Assembly: GCA_001936135.1 (NCBI GenBank)
Contig: CP012818.1
Coordinates: forward strand, 744,001-808,000
Source of the DNA: Saccharomycopsis fibuligera x Saccharomycopsis cf. fibuligera
Lineage: Eukaryota; Ascomycota; Saccharomycetes; Ascoideales; Saccharomycopsidaceae
Direction: 5' to 3'
Length of the DNA: 64,000 nucleotides
The stretch's first letter is position 1, and every line of letters starts with the position of its first letter. The notes beneath the pieces are model-generated. The model was not told the DNA's origin. It made no database searches and was given only the letters and a program-made list of their open reading frames with translations. Positions 38,847 through 50,574 of the stretch are shown here, in pieces. A program made the position numbers and the translations under genes.

Positions 38847-40892
38847 ATGGCTTTGGCTAATACCAGACCGGTTCAACTACCAGTCCACTCTCCACATACT
38901 GAGTTCAGTGACATTGGGTTGAATCATCATTCCAAGATCAAATTATCCCCATCTCAGGTCCTGAAAGGCAAACCAAAGACTCTTTCTGCTAAACCAATGA
39001 CTGAGTCAAAAGGGAAACATGATGAATCCGGTAATAGTAATAGCAGTAGTTCTATGGATAAAACAGAACACGAAGCGTTATCTATGCAGTTTGATAACGG
39101 TATTGATGATGATAGTGGATCAGCGAACAGTCCTTCCACTTCAAGTTTTGGTGAAAATTCTCGCAGTCCGTCAACTAATCCTTCTATCATCTCCAACCAG
39201 GATAGCAACCAGGATAGTAAAGATACCAAAAACAGTAAGCAGGATGACTCTTCCATTGATTCATCTGGTTTCGCAACTGCACCAACTACACCTGCTGCTT
39301 CTGGTGCTGCCTCTACTTCCAGCTCAAACTTAAACTCCAACTCCAACGTTGAAAAGCCTAGGAAGAAATACAATACCAATCCTGATAAACAAAAGGCTAA
39401 TAAGACAAGCAAGATCAACATTGCTGCTACTGGGATCTCCACCACTATTCCAGTGACTGGTGAAAGACCAAGACCAGACAAGCATGCTTCTTTGGAAGAT
39501 GAAGTATTACTTACTATATTCAAGATCTTGTACGATTATGATGCTGCTGGTAAAGGCATGACAGTTAAACAAATCTGTGATGTATTGTTGGAAAAGCATC
39601 CGGAAACTGCTAAGCTTTCTAGTAAGACGTCTAATTTAGTATCAGCCAAGTTGAATGCATATGTGAAAAGAGTGGAAAAGGGGGAAAAAAATTTGACTTA
39701 TGCCTTATCTAGAGAATGGGCAGATACTTCTCCTAAAAGAATGGTATATGTATATCGTGGATTATTGACAGATGACTACTTTGTCCATGCTATTGCCGCA
39801 ATGAAAAATTTGGAAGAAAACTTTGAAGACAAGACTCAAGCTGTTAGTGCTGGTTTAGAAAACAGTAACGGCAGTATGTTGGAAAATATCAACGTTGCTA
39901 CTGGTAATGGTAGCAACGTTATTAGAAAAAAATCCACCACTTCTGTGAGCGATTTGACCAATGCTAAAAATAGTGGTAGTATACTGAATCTGAAATTGCT
40001 AAAAAAGAGTTCTTCTCCAGGTCTCAACGGGAGTAACATCAGCAACAATAGCAGTGGAAATAATAACGGTAGTGTTAGTACCCATACCAGTCACTCCAAT
40101 ACCAACATTACCAGTACTAACCTATTCAATAACAATGCAGAGTCCCATATTGACTTGAGAATCACCCCGCTAACAATACCTTACAATGCTGATGTGCTAC
40201 TGGGTCAGCTTGACGCCAGCATAAGCAACAATTCCAGCGTCACAACGATGAACAGTGCTGCTGATCTGGAAAGAGTTTACGAATCCCCAGCAGTTTCCGA
40301 TTACGATCTTGATGAGTTTGATTCTTTTGATGATAGAGATGATGACGATGAAGATGAAGATGATGAGGATGAGGATGATAATATTTTTGATGGGAATAAC
40401 CGTTCCAAATCAAGCAGCAAGCTTATTTCATTCGCCAACAGTGTTAACGGTATCAACGCTATCAACAGAAAGGACAAAAGGTCCAATTCAGGCTCGTTGA
40501 AGTATCCAGGAAAATTGATCAAAAGAGTAAAGAACATTACTGCTGCTGCTGCTGCTCCGAGAGTGCCAAAGAACATGAGCAATAGTCCGTCTCCGAGCAT
40601 CGTTATGGCTGCTGCTGCCTCATTACGTGCTGCTGCTTTACATGCTCTATCTCCATCAGAATCATCAGTGACAAATGCTTCTACTAATGATTCTGGTTTA
40701 GGGGTCAACAACAGCAAAGGTCTTGACAATGACAGAACTAACGGTAACAATAACAATAACGGCAAATATGAAGGCTATCATCAGCTGATATCCGCTAGAT
40801 GGCTTCAAACCGTTAGAGAAGGATTCTTGACACAGGATATTGGAACACCAGAGGATATCTCTTTAGCTGAGCTTGATCTGTTGTTCAGGTGA
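38847..40892 (+). CDS. GDS1: Gds1-type winged-helix protein
   Basis: This 681-residue protein is mostly Ser/Asn-rich and disordered. A conserved core lies at about 215-330: SLEDEVLLTIFKILYDYD, GMTVKQICDVLLEKHPE, NLVSAKLNAYVKRVEKGEK, then LTYALSREW and a SPKRMVYVYRG string. This is the winged-helix region of yeast Gds1 as I remember it. An acidic stretch (DDRDDDDEDEDDED), Ala runs and a C-terminal AELDLLF helix follow. Gds1 was found through nuclear control of mitochondria and is thought to act in the nucleus; its activity is not settled. The frame opens earlier at a non-ATG codon; the first ATG (MALANTRPVQLP) is used. Confidence 0.75.
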   Translation: MALANTRPVQLPVHSPHTEFSDIGLNHHSKIKLSPSQVLKGKPKTLSAKPMTESKGKHDESGNSNSSSSMDKTEHEALSMQFDNGIDDDSGSANSPSTSSFGENSRSPSTNPSIISNQDSNQDSKDTKNSKQDDSSIDSSGFATAPTTPAASGAASTSSSNLNSNSNVEKPRKKYNTNPDKQKANKTSKINIAATGISTTIPVTGERPRPDKHASLEDEVLLTIFKILYDYDAAGKGMTVKQICDVLLEKHPETAKLSSKTSNLVSAKLNAYVKRVEKGEKNLTYALSREWADTSPKRMVYVYRGLLTDDYFVHAIAAMKNLEENFEDKTQAVSAGLENSNGSMLENINVATGNGSNVIRKKSTTSVSDLTNAKNSGSILNLKLLKKSSSPGLNGSNISNNSSGNNNGSVSTHTSHSNTNITSTNLFNNNAESHIDLRITPLTIPYNADVLLGQLDASISNNSSVTTMNSAADLERVYESPAVSDYDLDEFDSFDDRDDDDEDEDDEDEDDNIFDGNNRSKSSSKLISFANSVNGINAINRKDKRSNSGSLKYPGKLIKRVKNITAAAAAPRVPKNMSNSPSPSIVMAAAASLRAAALHALSPSESSVTNASTNDSGLGVNNSKGLDNDRTNGNNNNNGKYEGYHQLISARWLQTVREGFLTQDIGTPEDISLAELDLLFR

Positions 40893-41664
40893 TTTCTCTG
40901 TCTTTCTTGAAATGCCCTACCACCAAAAACTGATACTTTATCTGTGAAAGAAATTTATTGTACGTGTTCTTCCAATACCTTCAAATTTGTACGACACTTG
41001 TCGCTCTTCTTGCTTGTATTTTCTTACCACGTTTTATTATCCTTACCACTTTCCTATTTTTTTCCTATTGTTTATGAATGATTATGACTGTATATTATGA
41101 TGAGCAGTTTGAAGTGTTTTAGTTTATTTTTTTCTCTCCTTTTTTCAACTTTACCTCATATACTACTACCTTGACCTTTTCTTTTCCTTTTTTATTTAAT
41201 CTCTCCTTTTCTCCTCTTTTTTCCTTTTTTTTTCACTTCTATCCTTATATTCTAGTACCCTCTCTTTTATCTTTTCTTTTCATCATCACTTCTTACTCTT
41301 TTTCTTCTCATCTCTTCCACTTTTTATTGCTATATGAGTTATATATTTGTCCGCTGTTTTTCTAGATTTTGTTTTTGATTTGCGTCTTTCCTGGTTTCCT
41401 TTTTTTCTTTATTTTGTTTCGTTTTTTTTTTTACTTTTTTTTGCTTTTTTTGCTTTTTTTTTTTTTGCTTTTTTCGAACTTACAGAACTATCTGCTAGAT
41501 AAAGGTAACCTACGATATGATTTATGAAAGATAACTTTGTGTTTGGAAGGTACTGGATTGTAGTTAGATGAGACAAGATTTACTAATATCCATCAATTTT
41601 TCCCTGAAGATATTTTGGTCTACTGATTTTCAGCCACACGCGGCGAAAACTCACAAAAAAGACG

Positions 41665-41697
<33 letters not shown>

Positions 41698-41817
41698 AAA
41701 AATCCTGATTGCCAAGTGCAAACGCTGTTCTTTTCACGTCATTAAAAATCTGCTGTTATCTCATCTTATCTCATCTTATCTCATCTTATCTAACAGCAAG
41801 AAATACAGAACACAATA
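40893..41817. other. Intergenic region, GDS1 to ERV46
   Basis: The 925 bp are strongly pyrimidine-rich on the plus strand (41100-41480). They then carry a 30-bp poly(A) (41665-41694) and the repeat TCTCATCTTA four times (about 41757-41793) directly before the ERV46 leader. Confidence 0.7.
41757..41793 (+). repeat. 10-bp tandem repeat before ERV46
   Basis: About four copies of TCTCATCTTA end some 25 bp before the start codon, so they lie in the leader or core promoter. Confidence 0.8.
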
Positions 41818-43056
41818 ATGAAACAGTCAAAACTATTAGCTTTTGACGCTTTTGCCAAAACCGTTGACGATGCTAGAGTGAGAACAGCTTCCGGTGGGAT
41901 CGTCACCATAACGTGTCTTCTAACGATCTTGATGCTTGTGCTCAGTGAATGGAGAGATTTCAACACTGTGGTGCTAAGACCAGAATTGGTAGTGGATAGA
42001 GACAGATCTAAAAGATTAGACATTAATCTTGATATCACATTCCCTAAGATGCCATGTGATGTACTCACGTTGGATATCATGGACGTTAGTGGTGAATTAC
42101 AAGTGGATATCGCTAGTAACAATTTTCAAAAGATAAGGCTTGATCAAAGTCTCAAAGAAATTGGTACGGAAGATCTTGCTATTGGAGGTGACAACAACAA
42201 ATTGGCTAAAGCAAAAGCACCAGGTTATTGTGGTCCATGTTATGGTGCTAAAGATCAAGCTGGAAATGATGCAAAACCTCAAAATGAAAAAGTTTGCTGC
42301 AATACATGTGAAGATGTTAAGCAAGCCTATGTTGAGGTTGGGTGGGCATTTTTTGATGGGAAAAACATTGAACAGTGTGAAGAAGAAGGATATGTGGCCA
42401 AGATTAATGAAAGAATCAATGAAGGTTGTAGAATCAAAGGTACTGCCAACATCAATCGAGTGGCTGGTAATTTACATATTGCTCCAGGAGGCTCCTTCAC
42501 TACCAGTGCCACACATATTCATGATTTATCCCTTTATGAGAAACATCCACATTTGACATTGGAGCACAGGGTGAATCATTTTTCATTTGGCCCGGACCCA
42601 GGCAACAATTTCCATTATAATAGTCAAGCCACTGGTAATATCAAAGAATTAATGTTTTCCACTCATCCATTAGATGGTTTTAGCTCGAAAACTGGATTTA
42701 AACGTCATGTGTATTCCTACTTTATGAAAGTTGTGTCAACCAGATATGAATTCTTGAATCACACCATATTAGAAACTAATCAATTTTCCGCGACGAAGCA
42801 CGATAGACCATTAGCCGGAGGTAAAGATGAAGACCATCAGCATACAGTTCATTCAAGAGGCGGACATCCTGCTGTGTTCTTCAATATGGAAATCAGTCCA
42901 ATTAAAGTCATTAACCGTGAAGAATACGCCAAGTCATGGGGTTCGTTTGTGTTGAGTGTCTGTTCTGCTATCGGTGGGGTATTGACGATCGGCGCGGTGT
43001 TGGATAAGACTGTATACGAGGCTAACAAAGTAATTCGTCAAAAGAAAAATACTTGA
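41818..43056 (+). CDS. ERV46: COPII vesicle cargo receptor subunit Erv46
   Basis: The 412 residues match yeast Erv46 (415) end to end. A short cytosolic N-terminus (KLLAFDAFAKTVDDARV) leads to a first membrane span (about 27-44). The large lumenal domain has the family Cys pattern CGPCYG and CCNTC and the strings HIHDLS and HPLDG. The second membrane span is close to the C-terminus (SWGSFVLSVCSAIGG and following). The tail ends KKNT, a dilysine KKxx signal for COPI retrieval to the ER. Erv46 pairs with Erv41 and cycles between ER and Golgi. The start is the only ATG before the conserved N-terminus. Confidence 0.95.
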   Translation: MKQSKLLAFDAFAKTVDDARVRTASGGIVTITCLLTILMLVLSEWRDFNTVVLRPELVVDRDRSKRLDINLDITFPKMPCDVLTLDIMDVSGELQVDIASNNFQKIRLDQSLKEIGTEDLAIGGDNNKLAKAKAPGYCGPCYGAKDQAGNDAKPQNEKVCCNTCEDVKQAYVEVGWAFFDGKNIEQCEEEGYVAKINERINEGCRIKGTANINRVAGNLHIAPGGSFTTSATHIHDLSLYEKHPHLTLEHRVNHFSFGPDPGNNFHYNSQATGNIKELMFSTHPLDGFSSKTGFKRHVYSYFMKVVSTRYEFLNHTILETNQFSATKHDRPLAGGKDEDHQHTVHSRGGHPAVFFNMEISPIKVINREEYAKSWGSFVLSVCSAIGGVLTIGAVLDKTVYEANKVIRQKKNT

Positions 43057-46000
43057 TACTATGCTGTGATAAACAGCTTTGCTTAGGCTTTAGTTTTCTT
43101 ATTCTTTTTCTTATTTTTGTTTTTTGTGTATTATTATGACCTAAAAGTAGCATCTTTTGTTTTTTTTTTTTGTTCTGCGTTCAATTCTCGGTGTTGTAAA
43201 AATTTATATACTGGTATGCCAGCCACCGTGACTATTTTCTTTTCAGAAAAAGACAAGATTCAGCACAAGTATAACTTATAAGTGCATCAAGCTTCTGCTT
43301 TTACTTATCAGTGTAATTACATCGCTAGAATGACTACTAAGCTGAGCACTGGAAGTTTAAACATCCTGTGATCTTTGTTAGGCAATAAATCTTTATACGG
43401 TTCGCGCCCATTTATGCTAGTCGTTTAAGAATATGGTTACTATACTACTTTTAGTATAATTTCATGACCTAGCTTGAAGCTAAATAATGGCAGCCTGAAA
43501 GTTGATTCAATTTGTAAACATATCAACGCTTTACTGGGTCAGCTACGATAGCCGGCTTTGGCTTTCAAAAAGGGCAAGTGAAGATTACCATTTGAATATA
43601 TGGGCGTTTAGGCATTTTCAACCTCGAAGATGAATTACGTTAAAGATGATTTATGTGTATACATAAAATGAAATTACCGTGTACTTTACTGTGTTGTATA
43701 GCAAAACTGTAAACTATCCACTAAAAACTTACATTCTCAGTAAGGTCTGGTTTTGAGTTATTGCTGAAAAATTGTTCAGTTGTCTACATGAATTACTGCT
43801 CTAACTTAGCGTTATTTGTATACTTGTAGTAGATGTTTAATATAAATGCGACAGGAAGAAAATAGACAAGCAAAGGATTCTAGTAAACCATCTGATGATG
43901 TTACTGTATCGTAGTTCATATAACAGCCATTGACAGTTATCACGACTTAACCAAATTCACAGGTTTAATAAAACGAGAAGCACGTACCATAGAGATACCT
44001 TAATGTAAGCAAGCTTGACGTACATGGATTCTTAAAGACAACCTAAACAAATCGTAAACAGAAACATGAAAAGTACAAAATTGATAGGTGTGTCCTAAAG
44101 GGTAGCAAAATGCTACAAAGTCACTAATGTAGAAAGGAGTAGGAATATAGCAAAGAAAAGAAAAGTACACAATAAGTGTTACGCTCTTACAAGCGCGCCT
44201 CTCACATAAAAGAAGTATCTTAATGTGCGCTTACTATTCAAGCAATAATTTTTTGGGCACAGTAAATGTTAACAGTATATTGCTGTATAGTGGTAACCTT
44301 TCTGTTGAAACATTAATGCATTATTTGGGTCTGAACAGTTTTACCTAATTAGTATATTTAAGTTTTGTGTTGTCATAACCAAAAATAACATTTCCCAAAG
44401 TACGTTTTATCATTAACCAAATTGCGACTTATTACTAACTAGGAAAGTTCAATTTGGAACTACACTAAAGACGTCGTCGGTAATTTTTGATAAACAATTG
44501 GACTAGTAGCATAACTTTTTCCATATGCGATTTTGAATAAAATATGATATAGTAGACCAGAGTAAAAGGCTTCGATAACTTCCCTTTTGTACATTTGTTA
44601 CGCTGCAATATGCTGCAGACCCTGCGGAGAACTTAACTCATGTTTTATTTCGTCATTTCATCATTTTGCATGCGCATGCGTATGTATAGACCGTGATTAT
44701 GGTAACTAGAAAATGCATTCATATGTTTTTCAATGCATTTTGACGTTTATTCCGACACTGGTGTTTTTTCCATAATAAGGCTCCATGAAATTGCTTTGGA
44801 GAATCGTTGGTATTTTGATAATCTCACAGTGATATATTGTCTAAAGTAAAAAGCTTTCAAAGATGTTTTCGTGGGGAATTGTTATTGGATACTTCTTTGC
44901 AGTTGTTGCTGGTTCAGAATAGGAAAGGGCATGCCAGAGAAAGAGTCTCAAGAGTTAGATTAGAGCATTGGTACTATTAAGTTTACAATTGTTAGCGACA
45001 AGCTGCTAATTTACGGGCGCCTTTCTCTTGAAGCATTGTTTTGACAACTAGTTGCTTCTTTTACCTGTCATACTTTTGCCGATGCGCCTGTCATGGGAGC
45101 GGTGTTTGGTACAAAACACTGAACAATTATTGCCTGCAAGTATTTGATGTAAAGGGTAGCTAAGCTTGGAAAACGAAGTTCTATGTTATAAAATGGCATA
45201 TTAGGTATCAGCTTAATTACACAAAACTAAAGGCACTAATACCTTGTTACGAATAATAACGAAGATTTAAAGACACTATCAGCTCATCGTTCTTCATTTG
45301 TCAAATATTAATTACCGTACATCTAAGACAAACAAACGGATCTCTAATGTACACATAATTCTGACATGCAGTACTGAGATTTTTATCGGCACTTTTTCAC
45401 TTTCCCGTTTATCTAGTCGCTGTTTGTTTTTCAAAATAGCAAGCCCAATTCCAATTATCCTCGTTATTATTTGCGAGCTACTGCTTTGACTACATATTCT
45501 GGCATATTCTACAGAGAAAAACTCAAAAAAATAAGGTTTGCAACGATTCGAGTGAAGTAGAAAAGGTTAGTTTTATTGAATGTCTTCACCCGGTTACAAC
45601 TTTTGAACCTAACATGTTCGTCTCCTTATGTCTTAACTTCTGTGGTATTTATAGAAGTATTCTGTCGAAGTTTCTATTAATGCTATTTCACGTTCTTTAA
45701 GCATTTTTGCACAATCTTTAAAACCAAACAAAGTGTTTTCTTATTCTTCTTTATAAAGTAACTATGCAGGGATAAGAAACTTTGCATAAACAAGTAATTT
45801 TTTTGTTTGTTCCTTTTTTTTTTTGGTGCGCAACTCACAAAAACCTATGCGATAATATGCAATGCGACGTGTTTTAGAAATAATTTATAAGTAAAAAAAA
45901 AAACATAATAGGCTGTTCAAACACTAAGTTGGGACTTGGCTGCCATGCCACAGCATCGCTATAATTGTCGCTTTTTATAATCCGGTAGCAATATGACAAG

Positions 46001-49000
46001 GGCACAAGTGGCAGATATGGTTCAAATAATATTTTTTTACTAACAAAAATATGGTTTGCTCTTTCGACAAACTTGGGGTTTTGCTTAATGTTTAACCTTA
46101 CTTTATTTCCACTACAGGCAGGAAGTATTCGCGATAACATATCTTTAATACCAGAGCTTAATTTAGTAGGTGAGGTTTTTTGTTCTTCGAAAAAGCACTT
46201 GCTGCTGTACATCTTAAATTTCACTATTATAGAATATTCTTTTCTTCCAAAATTTGGCTGACTCGCAGCTAGAAAGCTTTAAGACCATAAAGCCGATAGC
46301 TACATAGCATTAGACACTGAGTTTACCCATGCATACAGAGCTTCAAAATGCATTAAAAAATACTGAGTCAGAACTCACCTCACTAACTTTCTTGTTTTTC
46401 ACTGTAGATGTACTGCTTGCGACATGTTGTTTAAACAATTATATATTTTCTACTTGTTTTGTTCCAGTGTCATATGTAGGTATACTGCATTGTGATGCCG
46501 AGGACAATTCTTTGCATGTAGGCAGCCTGTGTGTCTCTTTGCTCAAATATGCATAAGAAAGTAAATATATGCATGCATTATGCACACATACGGCAGACAG
46601 AACCTTATTGCTAAAATCCACATTGCTTTTTTACTGTTTCTATTTCACCATCCCCGGCATGAATGTATCCATCTATTATCATTGAATCGCTGCTGAGCAA
46701 AAATAAAATTGTAACGATTAAATAATACTTCTGAACATTGCAAGCTATTGCCTGTAACCAATACAGCAGTCTTTTTATATGCTTTATATTTATCTTGTCT
46801 GCGGTTGGTGGTTACTGATCAGTAAAAAGCTCGTTTCAAGTGGCTATCAGTCAAGCCCTTACATAGATGCATTATTGTTCGATGACGCACTATGTTCAAA
46901 TTGCGTATTGCTTTGGACATCAATAAATCAGTGCAGAGCAACTTAATCCAGACAAATTTAATTTTTTTTTAGTTAGTGGATGTACTGTTTTCGGTGGTTA
47001 GTAATCTACTAAAAGCTGAGAGTTATCACTCTATGGCTCGAAAAAGAGCAAAAATGTTTATTATTTTTAATTTATTTTTTTCGCTTCTCTTTCTTAAACT
47101 CTCTAGCCGATTATTTTATACCGCAATTTCATTGTGCTTGTCTTTGTTTATTTTTTTTTTACTCGGCAGAAAAAACGGCACCGGAAATCTCCTCGAAAGC
47201 AACACCGTTTGCTTTCAATAATTTTTTACTCTTTCCAAAGACGTTATGGCATTTAAATCAAACCTGTAGTTCAATTCGTTGACAATGATCCCCTGGAGTT
47301 TAGTTATACTGCTGAGAAAGATAACTGGGAAAAGAAAGCGTAGCAAGTCGTTATTCACTGAATTTTGTTATTGAACTCAAAGATTGCCCAATCCCCTGCA
47401 ATCACCAAATTTCCATCCATATTCATAACAATAATAAGCTCGTGAATCTATACCGCAGTACATCCTTGTTCAATTTCTAAATATTTGCACTCTGTTCTTT
47501 TTGCTTCTTTTTATTGTTGCTGCAAAATTTCTTCTGCAATCGTATACTCTTGCATGAGAAATCGTTCCCTTAGTATCCATATTACCAAAACGATCTGTAT
47601 CTCGGGCAAACTTATTTTTTTTTGTTAGCAAATAAGCTTTCTCTCTTTCTATTTCTTCTCAACTTTAAAACTGCCCCATCTTGTTCTTTCCTTCTTTCCA
47701 CTTATTCCATCAAAGAAAAGAAAGACAACAAGCCTAAATTTCAATTTCCTATATATTTTCTTTTTTTTTTGCAAAACTTGCTCACTTCGGGGCTCAAACC
47801 TTTTCATTTTCATAAACAAGTTTAACATTGCTCATACAATTGTACTTGTTTGAGTGTGAAGCAGTCTCAGACATTGGAGATACCCACCTATCTATCAATC
47901 TATTTCCAATCTATTATCGTTCCCGCTACAAAACAAATCAAACTCAAACTCTACGAGAGAATAAGAAAACAGGAACTTAAACCAAACCCGTTTAGGACAG
48001 CACGCCCGACTCAATTTCCGTACTGTGATACCATCCATATATAGCCAAGTCCCGGATTACTTCATAAAAACAATTACGATTGTTAAAGTACTAATAGCAA
48101 AACTTCAGCATCACCAATCCATCCATACATACAATTAATATTGTTCATAACAATTGATTCTGAGTACCGGAACAAGAAATAAGATTATTACTACAATCCC
48201 TCAAAAAACCACACTACTGTTTGCGTTTTTGAATATCTTACCAAAGCAACATAAGCAACGGACATTGTGGAAAAATAACAAAGATTAACAACACCTCCAT
48301 ATAGTACAAAAGAAAACATACTATAGTAAATAATAGTTGAGAACTTTAACTTTCTTTGTTGTTACTTGACAGGCAGACTTGAGTACCTTCAACCGGAAAG
48401 TTAAGCACCGCTAAGAAAAAAGGCCAAACCCAAGCAACTTTAATTTTGTTGAGAAAACCCGCAGTCAAGCAGTTGTTATAAGAAATAGTAAACAATAAAA
48501 GAGATATCATTGCACTATCTGTATCTTTTTTTGATACAATTTTTTGATACCACACATAACATTTTTCTTTTCAGTATCCCCATTCACACTCGAAGAAGTC
48601 CTTCCTTTGTCCGTTAACATTAAGGCGCAACACACACTCACACACACTCACACACACTCACACAAGCTAGTAAGATATTACCAGTCGCTCTGAAAATTCA
48701 CTCAGAACAAAAACGATAGCTCAAACTCCAATTTCACCTTTTGCTGTACGACCGTTTTCGTTGCAATATATTATAATACCTCTAATTCTCAATTTCAGAT
48801 TTCCTTGAGATTTCTTTTTTGATTTTTTTTGTGGTTTACGGTCTTCGTTTATTGTTCACACCTGATCACGATTTTCCGAGTAGCCAAAGGTTTAGCCATC
48901 ACTTTGGTCAGCTCTAGAATTAGAATAAAATAGAATTTCTGAAAGACATAATCTTTTAGATCGCTTCCTGCCTTAACCTACCGATTTATTGACCTATTTC

Positions 49001-50574
49001 AAAGGCTTTGAGACACTCGAATTTCAAAAGGAAGCTTGTTTGTTGGTTTGCAAAGTCTCGAAATTGTCAAACTCTCACAAACGTATTTTAAATTAGCTCC
49101 GTTTTTCATTTCACTGATTCGTGTTTTTTCTCCCTTTCCCTCACCAGTCTGCAGATTGCCGACCTTTTTTTCTTTTTTAGGCTGCTTTTGTCGAGTTTAG
49201 AAAAACATCTCAAAGGGCGGGATCTAAAAATAGCAAAGAAAAACTAGAAAGACAACTATAGACAAACAAAGAAGAAAGAAAACAACGCATTTGTGTGGCC
49301 AAAAGGATTGAGACAGAAACAGATAGAATTATCTCAAATAACTTTATCATCAAACAGGATCCTGGCCAGCCATCTAGCCTTTCAAAGTTAAAAGTAACTG
49401 ATTCACGAAAAGCTGGGGCCATCTTTTTTTCTTCCTCGAACCGCAACCACTCCACTTTTCTATCGATTATTGATTGCCCGAGTTAGCACGCACTGCTAAT
49501 CACTCACTCACTCACCTAAAATCACGATCACAATCGGTGCAGGGCCTGCAGTGCAGCGTGCGTAGATAAAGCAATTTTTAGAAAGTGAAAAAAGGGATCT
49601 TCGCTCCCCGAACAATCAACTTATCAAGATCAGACTTCATCAAACATTGACCATTAATCATCGGCAACATCAAAATAGAACATTCAGTCAGAAATAAGTT
49701 TTGAGGTTCCAAAGACAAGACTATTTACATCTTACAGCAATCAAGACACTGTTGCCCAAGGAATACAATAACCACATCTCGCTTCAACTAGTCCCTCCTC
49801 TAACCAAAACTATCGGACTTTAATTAATTTCAATTGAATTGCAGAACAATTGCAATAAAATTCGTCGTTTAGCAAAAATCAGCAGCGCGCGAATTTTTAT
49901 TTTTAACTTCTTTAACGTTTAAGCTTTTTTTAACTTTTTCCGTTTATTTTCTCTCTTTAACCACTTCATCTGGCTTACGCCCACACCAAGCCACACACAC
50001 CACTAGTACTATATTATAACTGTCTCCTGGACAACCAATATAGTCTCAAAATCGAAAATCAGCACTTTTTCAATATTGCCAATCCTTCCTTACTCCTTTT
50101 ACCAACATAAGCGTTTGTGGTTATATATAGTTATTCACTGCGCTACGATATAGAAAAGAGAAAAGAAAACAATAACATCGGATACAGCCACCTTCTTTTT
50201 TGTCAGTACTGTGTGTGCAGATAGGCAAGGTTATCTCTGTTCCTCTCGCTATATTTAGGGATTCAAAACTTTGCTGAAGTAATTTCTCTCCGGAGGCTTG
50301 TTGGTATTATTGCATCACATCAGGTCACAGCATACCAAATCAAATTTCTATCTTGGTGAATATTAATGTGGTGAGAAAGACATCAAAGTTAGTTAAAAAA
50401 CCAAATATTTTTCATTTTTTATTTACCTTTGCATTATTTTAGCCCTTCTCATTAATTTTTGGTATTCTTGTTGCTCTGGTTATCGTTATAATTTTCCTTT
50501 TAGGTTTGCATCCAAGTCAAACATAACAGCAACAATATAAAAAATTTCAATCAATAATACACTCGACAAAAATA
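43057..50574. other. 7.5-kb region without a recognisable protein gene
   Basis: No frame longer than about 116 codons occurs and none has family motifs. The left part (43.1-47.5 kb) is AT-rich but not simple sequence. The right part (47.5-50.57 kb) has many T-rich and CA-rich tracts, typical of a long promoter or leader for the WSC gene. I see no tRNA, no rRNA and none of the well-known small RNAs. A TACTAACTAG string at 44433-44442 looks like a branch point and acceptor but has no credible exon after it. Confidence 0.6.
48627..48664 (+). repeat. Tandem repeat CACACACTCA x 3-4
   Basis: A 10-bp unit repeats head to tail with little change, about 1.9 kb before the WSC gene. Confidence 0.85.

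Noticed and set aside
40301-40765. Antisense frame of 154 codons, Leu/Ser-rich
   Set aside because: It is the complement of low-complexity Asp/Glu, Ala and Asn codons in GDS1.
44433-44442. TACTAACTAG, a perfect branch point and acceptor
   Set aside because: No open exon follows and no donor with a coding first exon is visible upstream, so it is probably chance.
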